From positions 1 to 6,979 of the forward strand of contig JAPUFZ010000109.1 of assembly GCA_027293245.1 (NCBI GenBank): a stretch of 6,979 bases of DNA. The letters run 5' to 3'. The DNA is from Gammaproteobacteria bacterium (GTDB lineage Bacteria; Pseudomonadota; Gammaproteobacteria; GCA-001735895). The stretch's first letter is position 1, and each line of letters begins with the position of its first letter. Position numbers and translations under genes: made by a program. The notes under the pieces were generated by a model. The model was not told where the DNA came from and ran no database searches. It was given only the letters and a program-made list of their open reading frames with translations. Of the stretch, positions 1 through 5,727 are shown one piece after another.

Positions 1-293
1 ACTGGAACCAGCATGCCGAAACAATACAACGGCAGATCAGGGCCTATGTTCCGTGGCCGGTTAGTTTCACGCAGCTGCAAGCCGAGCGCCTGAGGATATG
101 GAGCGCCGGCATCGATGCCACTCATAAAAGTAGTAAACCAGGGCAGGTTATAGATCACAACCAGAACGGCCTGTTTGTGAGTTGCCGGGATTCGGTATTG
201 CAAGTTACCGAATTGCAGTTTGCAGGCAAAAAAAGATGCGGCGCGGCCGAGACCGCAAATGCCCGGAATTTGAGTGGACAACAGTTTGATTGA
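1..293 (+). CDS. fmt: Methionyl-tRNA formyltransferase, C-terminal end (5' partial)
   Basis: Fmt transfers a formyl group from 10-formyl-tetrahydrofolate to the methionine on initiator tRNA, in the cytoplasm. An open frame enters the window at base 3 and ends at TGA 291-293, giving 96 residues. They match the C-terminal OB-like domain that binds tRNA: an IQRQIRAYVPWPVSF stretch (family pattern RAFNPWP), then RIWSAG, a PGQVI turn, and an LQFAGKK segment close to the family's LQPAGKK. Fmt is usually about 315 residues, so roughly 220 residues, including the catalytic formyltransferase domain, lie upstream of the window. The last residues (NLSGQQFD) form a short, divergent tail, as is normal for the family. 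The rsmB start follows 21 bases after the stop, the usual fmt-rsmB order. Identification rests on the domain match plus this neighbour. Confidence 0.93.
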   Translation, partial: WNQHAETIQRQIRAYVPWPVSFTQLQAERLRIWSAGIDATHKSSKPGQVIDHNQNGLFVSCRDSVLQVTELQFAGKKRCGAAETANARNLSGQQFD

Positions 294-314
294 ACCCAAT
301 TTCCTTGATGCACT

Positions 315-1634
315 ATGCAGACTAAATCAGCAAATCCGCGTTGGCTGGCACTAAAGGCTTTGATGCTGGTTATTGGCCAGGGCAGGTCACTCGATTCTGC
401 TGCGGATGCCGTTCTTGCCGATAGCACCGGGCTGGAGGCTCGTAATCTATCCCTGTACCAGGAATTGCTGCGAGGTACCTGCCGCTGGTTTCTGGCCCTG
501 CAACTAATACTTAAACCTTATTTACGCAAGTCATTCAAGTCAAAGGACAGAGATCTTGAGGTCATTCTGCTTATCGGTCTATATCAAATTTTACTGATGC
601 GTGTCGATGATCATGCGGCGGTTAACGAAACCGTAAAGCTGGCCCAGTTACAACACAAGCACTGGGCAAAGGGCCTGGTCAATGGAATATTGCGCCAGGT
701 GATTCGTGATGAAGTTGTTATAGAAGCAGCACATCATGCGGCTTCTTATCCTCAATGGATGCAGCAAAGAATATCCCAGGACTGGCCTCAACACTACGCG
801 CAGATACTGGAGGCGGGAAACAGCCGCGCTCCGTTGACTTTACGAGTGGATATTCGCCAGCGCAGCGTTGAATCGATTATTCAATCTTTGCAAAACCAGG
901 GAGTAACCGCGGCCCGGCATGAAGTGGTTGAGTCGGCGATAGTGCTCGATAGAGCCTGCGATGTTACGCGGCTTGACGAATTCTCCGCAGGCCTGGTCAG
1001 TGTGCAGGATGCGGCCGCACAGTTAGCGGTGGGATTACTGGATTGCAGATCCAAAATGCGAGTTCTCGATGCCTGTGCGGCCCCAGGCGGTAAAACAGCT
1101 CATCTATTACAACTGGTCGATGACCTCGATCTGATCGCATTGGACCAGGACGCCTCGCGTCTTCAACGGGTCAATCAAAATCTGCTACGTATAGACCGGC
1201 ATGCGAGCCTTGTCTGCGGTGATGCCACGGCTCCAGAGCACTGGTACGAGGGCAGTGAGTTCGATCGAATACTGGCCGACCTGCCCTGCTCCGGCAGTGG
1301 TGTGGTGCGGCGTCATCCAGATATCAAGCTATTACGTCGCGCCAGTGATATCGCACAACTGGTGGATACGCAGCAAAGAATCCTGGTCGCCCTTTGGCCC
1401 TTGCTTAAACCGGGTGGTTTGATGCTTTACAGCACCTGCTCGATCTATAAAGATGAAAATGAACGGCAAATCGAATGGTTTGTCAAAAAACATGATAATT
1501 GTGTGGAGAGACCCCTCGATTCGGTACAATGGGGCGAACAGCGCCCGTGGGGCCGGCAAATACTACCCGGTTTATACAACATGGATGGATTTTTCTATGC
1601 CTGTCTGCAAAAGGTCACAGCCGATAAAATGTAA
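315..1634 (+). CDS. rsmB: 16S rRNA (cytosine-967-C5)-methyltransferase RsmB
   Basis: RsmB (Sun/Fmu) uses S-adenosylmethionine to make m5C967 in 16S rRNA. It has 439 residues, near the family's usual 430. Residues 8 to about 135 form a NusB-like, RNA-binding helical domain (VNETVKLA at 103-110, KGLVNGILR at 119-127). The catalytic Rossmann fold follows: motif I DACAAPGGKT at 252-261 (SAM binding), acidic D277 in ALDQD, D303 in GDAT, motif IV ADLPCSGSG at 321-329 with C325, RRHPDIK at 332-338, and motif VI YSTCS at 372-376 with the second cysteine, C375. Both cysteines of the m5C mechanism are therefore present. Motif IV reads DLPC where DAPC is commoner, a mild variant. The start is ATG 315: an in-frame TGA at 306 excludes any earlier start, and the NusB domain needs this N terminus. 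The final A of its TAA is the first base of the next gene's ATG. Confidence 0.97.
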   Translation: MQTKSANPRWLALKALMLVIGQGRSLDSAADAVLADSTGLEARNLSLYQELLRGTCRWFLALQLILKPYLRKSFKSKDRDLEVILLIGLYQILLMRVDDHAAVNETVKLAQLQHKHWAKGLVNGILRQVIRDEVVIEAAHHAASYPQWMQQRISQDWPQHYAQILEAGNSRAPLTLRVDIRQRSVESIIQSLQNQGVTAARHEVVESAIVLDRACDVTRLDEFSAGLVSVQDAAAQLAVGLLDCRSKMRVLDACAAPGGKTAHLLQLVDDLDLIALDQDASRLQRVNQNLLRIDRHASLVCGDATAPEHWYEGSEFDRILADLPCSGSGVVRRHPDIKLLRRASDIAQLVDTQQRILVALWPLLKPGGLMLYSTCSIYKDENERQIEWFVKKHDNCVERPLDSVQWGEQRPWGRQILPGLYNMDGFFYACLQKVTADKM

Positions 1635-2248
1635 TGTTGATGTCAGTGTTTCAGTATTCCCCGCCTGGTTTATACGGTCGTCTATTCCGGCTCGCCGGCC
1701 TTGGAATTTGGCTGTTGCTTGTGCCTGCGCATGCAGATGTCGAAGCAGATGAGGCATTTGAAATACAAACTGCCAATTTCGTATTGGACAATACCTTGTT
1801 AGAACTCGATCTGGTGGTCGAAATTGATTTGCCTGACTATATCAGGGTTGCTATTAATCAGGGTTTGGCCGTACCACTGATGTTTGAGGTGGAAATTTAT
1901 ACCAATAGAAATTACTGGTTCGATAAAAAAGTAATCACTTTAAAGCAACAATACCTGCTGCACTTTTTACCGATGCTCAGCTCGTATGTCGTTTATGATG
2001 TGAATGCGGTACAACGTCATTATTTTGATGATCTGTCGGCAGCGGTTCGATACATAGAAGTAGTTTACAATTATCCCATGCTCGATATAAATAATTTTGC
2101 TTTCGATCGTGAATATTATGCCCGCACACGCTTTGGTATCGATAGCGACGAGCTACCGATACCGCTTAAACCGGGGTTTTTCTGGGGTGGTATCTGGAAC
2201 GTGCACAGTGACTGGTATTCTTTCGAGATGATATCTTTTCATGAATAG
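1634..2248 (+). CDS. DUF4390 family protein, predicted exported, function unknown
   Basis: This 204-residue protein fits the DUF4390 family, which has no established function. The N terminus looks like a Sec signal peptide: R16 and R19, a hydrophobic stretch at about 20-31 (AGLGIWLLLVP), and a likely cleavage after AHA at 32-34. The mature protein (about 170 residues) is rich in aromatic residues and alternating beta-like segments. The family-like core is at 78-141 (LAVPLMFEVEIYT, then a WFDKK turn, then QYLLHF), with a C-terminal HSDWYSF segment at 191-197. No second membrane helix is seen, so it should be periplasmic or surface-facing. The start overlaps the rsmB stop by one base (TAATG); a second in-frame ATG at 1640 would remove only two residues, and the sequence does not decide between them. 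Its 3' end overlaps the sensor kinase by 8 bases. That tight linkage suggests, as inference only, a role connected with the kinase's external sensing domain. Confidence 0.85.
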   Translation: MLMSVFQYSPPGLYGRLFRLAGLGIWLLLVPAHADVEADEAFEIQTANFVLDNTLLELDLVVEIDLPDYIRVAINQGLAVPLMFEVEIYTNRNYWFDKKVITLKQQYLLHFLPMLSSYVVYDVNAVQRHYFDDLSAAVRYIEVVYNYPMLDINNFAFDREYYARTRFGIDSDELPIPLKPGFFWGGIWNVHSDWYSFEMISFHE

Positions 2249-4424
2249 CACCTTTCGCATTTCAGCCTCGATTCTGGTAGTCGTGATTCTGCTGATGGTT
2301 TCACTGTATGCAATCAGTGATGCAACATCCAACTCGGCGACATTTGGAAAATATTACCTGTGGTTAATCTCTTTCAACCTGATGGGGCTGGTGGCACTGC
2401 TGGTACTGATAGCGTACAACGTTTACAAGTTGTCGGTTCAGTATCGATTGAAAACGATCGGTTCGCGATTGACAGCCCGTATGATGGGCGTATTTGTGTT
2501 ACTGACGATTATTCCGGTCAGTATCGTTTACTATTTTTCGCTCAGTTTCCTACATCGCAGTATCGATAGCTGGTTTGATGTGGGTATCGAAATCGCACTC
2601 GAAGACTCATTACAACTGGGCAGAAGTGCAGTAGATTTGCGCAAGCGTGAAGCTTTGAACAAGACGCGTGCAATCGCAGTTGAGATTTCTGAAATTGAAG
2701 GTCAACTCCTGATTGTTTATCTCGACGATACGCGCGAAAGGCTGAATGCAAATGAGTTGACGCTGGTCGATCATGACCAGTCTATCATTGCCTCCAGCAG
2801 TATCGATTCCACCGAAATGCCTACCGCGTTGTCGCTTACCGATGTAGGTGAACTTAACGCCGACAACCATTATCTGAAACTGGAGGAAGATCCAGTTTAT
2901 GGCCTCGCGATTCGAATTGCGGTACTGGTTCAGAGTTCTGACGCAACCGAGAAAGCCAAAACGCTGCAGGCCCTGTTCCCGTTTACCGATCGGCTCAACG
3001 AATTGACCGTTGGTGTGCAGGAGGCATTCGAAAAATACAAGGAACTGGCAGTGCTGCGAAACCCGCTGAAAACCAGTTTTACCCTGGCACTTTCAATGAT
3101 CTGGTTGCTCAGTGTGTTATCGGCTATCTGGATCGCCTTTGTCGCTGCCCGGAAACTGGTCTCACCGATCAATGACCTGGTAGAAGGCACCAAGTCAGTT
3201 GCGGCAGGTGACTACGAAAAGCAGCTCACGGTTTCGGGTGACGATGAACTTGGCTTCCTGTTACATTCATTCAATACCATGACACGCAAGATCTCACGTA
3301 CCCGGGCGATTGCCGAACAAAGTCAGTTGATGGAAGCAATGCAAAAAAACTATCTCGAATCGGTAATGGCGCACATTACCTCGGGTGTGTTAACAATCGA
3401 TGAAAGCGGATTCATCAAGCGCGGGAACCCGGCGGCCTGTTCTATATTCGGCATTGAGAGCTTTTATTTCACCGAGCTTTATATCAGTGATGTAGTGCGC
3501 GAATATCCAATGATGCAGACCTTCTTCGAGGCCGTGCAAAATCATATGCAGAGTGAGGATCAATGGCAGGAAGAAGTCGTCATTTTTGGGCAAAGTGGCC
3601 GGAAAATTCTGCGTGTAAAAGGTGCCAGATTACAATCGCAGGCCGATGATCGACAGGAGCAGGTCATAGTGGTAGATGATCTTACCGAGTTAATTCAGGC
3701 ACAGAAAGATTCGGCCTGGAGTGAAATGGCAAGACGTTTGGCACATGAAATTAAAAACCCGCTAACGCCGATCCAATTGTCCGCCGAGCGATTGCAACGG
3801 AAATTGAGCGGCGAGGTCCCGGCAGACAAGCAGTCCATGCTAGATCGATACACGCATACCATCGTGCAGCAGGTAGAGGCGATGAAATCGATGGTCAATG
3901 CGTTCACCGAATATGCGCGATCGCCTTCACAAAAACCAGCGGCCCTGAATTTAAACGAAATCCTCGAAGAAGTCAGTGTGCTTTATCACGAGAACTACAC
4001 CGAAGTGACCGTCGATCTTGATCTTGAGGACTCGATGCCACTGATTATGGCCGATGGTGTGCGCCTGCGTCAGTTAGTACATAACCTGGTTAAAAATAGT
4101 CTCGATACCATCGACACAGGTGGCTGGATTAAAATCAGTACTCGTTTTGTTCGGGAGCTTGGACACCAGTACGTCGAGTTGATCGTTGAAGACAGTGGCG
4201 CGGGTATTGCAAAAGAAGTCGCCGACAACCTGTTTGAACCTTATGTCACAACCAAATCCAGCGGTAGTGGGCTGGGACTGGCGATTGTCAAGAAAATTGT
4301 CGACGAGCATAATGGTATAGTATGGGTCGAGAGAAGTGAGCAGGGAGGTGCGCGATTTATAGTACGCCTGCCGGCTATTTCGCAAATAAGCGATGAAACA
4401 GTAATACAGGAATCCCTGGGGTAA
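2241..4424 (+). CDS. ntrY: NtrY-family membrane sensor histidine kinase
   Basis: This 727-residue inner-membrane kinase should autophosphorylate and pass phosphate to the regulator encoded next. Predicted helices lie at about 8-25, 38-60, 82-104 and 280-302. The basic stretch 63-80 puts the 60-82 loop in the cytoplasm, leaving about 105-279 as an extracytoplasmic sensor domain. A HAMP domain follows (about 303-356; P309, and DDELG at 334-338), then a PAS domain (about 368-480). HisKA has the NtrY-like AWSEMARRLAHEIKNPLTP at 492-510, with phosphoacceptor H502. The ATPase domain has an N box around N615 and N619, a G1 box DSGAGI at 651-656, an F box LFEPYVTTK at 664-672 and a G2 box GSGLGLAI at 675-682, so it looks catalytically complete. 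The N box reads NSLDTI rather than the commoner NAxEA, a mild change. ATG 2241 lies inside the end of the DUF4390 gene (ATGAATAG); no strong Shine-Dalgarno is visible, so coupled translation is likely. The signal it senses cannot be read from sequence. Confidence 0.93.
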   Translation: MNSTFRISASILVVVILLMVSLYAISDATSNSATFGKYYLWLISFNLMGLVALLVLIAYNVYKLSVQYRLKTIGSRLTARMMGVFVLLTIIPVSIVYYFSLSFLHRSIDSWFDVGIEIALEDSLQLGRSAVDLRKREALNKTRAIAVEISEIEGQLLIVYLDDTRERLNANELTLVDHDQSIIASSSIDSTEMPTALSLTDVGELNADNHYLKLEEDPVYGLAIRIAVLVQSSDATEKAKTLQALFPFTDRLNELTVGVQEAFEKYKELAVLRNPLKTSFTLALSMIWLLSVLSAIWIAFVAARKLVSPINDLVEGTKSVAAGDYEKQLTVSGDDELGFLLHSFNTMTRKISRTRAIAEQSQLMEAMQKNYLESVMAHITSGVLTIDESGFIKRGNPAACSIFGIESFYFTELYISDVVREYPMMQTFFEAVQNHMQSEDQWQEEVVIFGQSGRKILRVKGARLQSQADDRQEQVIVVDDLTELIQAQKDSAWSEMARRLAHEIKNPLTPIQLSAERLQRKLSGEVPADKQSMLDRYTHTIVQQVEAMKSMVNAFTEYARSPSQKPAALNLNEILEEVSVLYHENYTEVTVDLDLEDSMPLIMADGVRLRQLVHNLVKNSLDTIDTGGWIKISTRFVRELGHQYVELIVEDSGAGIAKEVADNLFEPYVTTKSSGSGLGLAIVKKIVDEHNGIVWVERSEQGGARFIVRLPAISQISDETVIQESLG

Positions 4425-4425
4425 C
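4416..4425 (+). promoter_or_regulatory. Putative translation-initiation element of ntrX
   Basis: The 10-mer CTGGGGTAAC spans the end of the kinase gene, including its TAA stop. Its GGGG run sits 7 bases before the ntrX ATG, a good Shine-Dalgarno distance, and GGGGTAA partly matches the anti-Shine-Dalgarno complement (5 of 7 with GAGGTGA). The identical 10-mer occurs at the same spacing before trkA. Calling it a ribosome binding site is inference. Confidence 0.4.
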
Positions 4426-4428
4426 GCC

Positions 4429-5694
4429 ATGAGTGCAAGAATTCTGATAGTAGATGATGAACCGGATATCAGGTTTCTGCTCAGAGAGATACTGGAAGAT
4501 GAAGGCTACCTGGTCGATGTCGCCGAACACGCGAAACAGGCCAATGAGATGCGGCAGAGAAAGTCTCCCGACCTGGTGTTACTTGATATCTGGATGCCGG
4601 AAATTGATGGCGTCACACTGCTGAAAGAGTGGAAATCTTCGGCTGACGATGATTGTCCCGTAGTGATGATGTCTGGCCACGGTACTGTAGAGACGGCGGT
4701 AGAAGCGACAAAATTTGGTGCCTTCGATTTCGTCGAAAAGCCGCTTTCCATGGCCAAGTTATTGAGTACGGTCAAAGCCGCACTGTCGAGTAGCAGGCAA
4801 ACCGGACAACAGGATTTGAGTCTAATAAAGGAAGAACCAGTAGGCAACAGCCGCATCGTGCGACAGTTAAAACAGCAGATTCAGTCACTGCGAGATTCAA
4901 ACAGCCCCCTGTTTTTTACCGGTGCAAATGGTAGTGGCCGAAAAATGTGGGCCGCCTACCTGAGTATGCTTTCGGATTCAGATGAATCGATGCAAATTTA
5001 CGATTTGAACGAGGGTCTTGCCGGGGTAATGCCTTTAGAGAAAAATCTGTATGTAGAAGAGGTTACCGATTTGAGTCTGGATCAGCAGGCCCAGCTTTAC
5101 CATGCGATTCAGCATAATCCAGAAACGACGCATTGTCGGTTTATCGTCTCCAGCCGCTTCGACCATACTCAACTTTGCGAGCATAGCCAGATGTCGGCCG
5201 TGCTCGCGGAATTCTGGCGCGATGCCATTCGTATTCCATCCCTGGATGAGCATATTGAGGATATTCCCGAATTACTCGAATACTACGTCAACTGGTATGG
5301 CGAGTACGAACAATTACCTTACCGGCATTTTGGTGTTGCAGCCCAGAATTTGCTGCGTAACTATCACTGGAGTGGTGAAATATCCCAACTAAAGCAATTC
5401 ATAAAAATTGCGCTGAATAATAGTGATGACGAGACCATTGAACTAGATGAAGTGCGGCAGCTACTGCAGCAGAGCAGGATGCTCGACCCGTCGAATAACG
5501 AAAATACCATGCAGTTGACAATTGATCTTGACATGGAATTGCGTGAAGCGAGAGAAATGTTTGAGCGTGAGTTCCTCTCAAGACACCTGGCCCTGAGTGG
5601 AAACAACATTACCGAGCTGGCGAAACGTGTCGGGCAAGAGCGAACTCATCTATATCGTAAACTGAAATCTCTGGGTCTGCATAGCAAGAAATAA
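4429..5694 (+). CDS. ntrX: NtrX-like response regulator with degenerate AAA+ domain
   Basis: This is the 421-residue cytoplasmic partner of the upstream kinase. The receiver domain (about 4-118) is intact: acidic pair D9/D10, phosphoacceptor D53 in LLDIWMP, S82 in MSGHG, and K104 in EKP. The C terminus (about 376-418) holds a well-formed Fis-type helix-turn-helix (NNITELAKRVGQERTHLYRK), so DNA binding is expected. The central domain (about 140-330) still aligns with sigma-54 activator ATPases but is eroded. Walker A is GANGSGRK at 165-172, with arginine where the ATP-binding lysine belongs. The GAFTGA loop is absent. Walker B is LYVEE at 207-211 instead of LFLDE. The sensor I asparagine is replaced in IVSSRFD, and sensor II reads WSGEISQL at 314-321 instead of WPGNVREL. 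It is some 30-40 residues shorter than typical full-length members. It probably regulates without ATP hydrolysis or sigma-54 contact (inference). The reading frame is clean, so it is not an obvious pseudogene. ntrX is a family-level name; the nitrogen-regulation role is not shown here. Confidence 0.88.
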   Translation: MSARILIVDDEPDIRFLLREILEDEGYLVDVAEHAKQANEMRQRKSPDLVLLDIWMPEIDGVTLLKEWKSSADDDCPVVMMSGHGTVETAVEATKFGAFDFVEKPLSMAKLLSTVKAALSSSRQTGQQDLSLIKEEPVGNSRIVRQLKQQIQSLRDSNSPLFFTGANGSGRKMWAAYLSMLSDSDESMQIYDLNEGLAGVMPLEKNLYVEEVTDLSLDQQAQLYHAIQHNPETTHCRFIVSSRFDHTQLCEHSQMSAVLAEFWRDAIRIPSLDEHIEDIPELLEYYVNWYGEYEQLPYRHFGVAAQNLLRNYHWSGEISQLKQFIKIALNNSDDETIELDEVRQLLQQSRMLDPSNNENTMQLTIDLDMELREAREMFEREFLSRHLALSGNNITELAKRVGQERTHLYRKLKSLGLHSKK

Positions 5695-5714
5695 ATCCGG
5701 GTACCTACCATCTG

Positions 5715-5724
5715 CTGGGGTAAC
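5715..5724 (+). promoter_or_regulatory. Putative translation-initiation element of trkA
   Basis: This is an exact second copy of CTGGGGTAAC, with GGGG ending 7 bases before the TTG start, the same spacing as before ntrX. It lies in the 33-base gap between ntrX and trkA, which shows no terminator hairpin and no convincing -35/-10 pair. It supports the TTG as the true start and suggests read-through transcription. The function is inferred from position. Confidence 0.4.
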
Positions 5725-5727
5725 TAA

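Noticed and set aside
308..325. Mini-ORF of five codons (ATG 308 to TAA 325) overlapping the rsmB start, as a leader peptide
   Set aside because: It is too short to separate from chance, has no ribosome binding site and no attenuator-like hairpin nearby.
155..427. Minus-strand open frame of 90 codons across the fmt-rsmB junction
   Set aside because: It lies antisense to two clearly recognised coding regions, has no recognisable protein content and no initiation signal; it is a shadow frame.
2439..2807. CAGTATCGAT at 2439, 2558 and 2798, with CAGTATCGTT at 2519, a cluster in the 5' part of the kinase gene
   Set aside because: The copies are irregularly spaced and read in two different frames (QYRL, SIV, SID); TATCGAT-like words are common throughout the window. 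No repeat unit or palindromic operator emerges.
346..3744. Four TGGCAC hexamers (346, 2392, 3085, 3739) as possible sigma-54 -24 elements
   Set aside because: None has a TTGC-like -12 element at the right spacing, and all are inside coding sequence.
4074..4430. Minus-strand open frame of 118 codons antisense to the 3' end of the kinase gene
   Set aside because: It covers the conserved ATPase boxes of the kinase in reverse and resembles no protein I know; the kinase frame fully explains the sequence.
4429..5694. The ntrX-like gene as a pseudogene because of its eroded ATPase domain
   Set aside because: The frame is uninterrupted for 421 codons, and the receiver and DNA-binding domains keep all key residues, which favours a functional, modified regulator.
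5695..5727. The ntrX-trkA gap as a terminator or promoter site
   Set aside because: It contains only a GGTACC palindrome, no hairpin with a T run and no convincing -35/-10 pair; 33 bases fits an intra-operon spacer.
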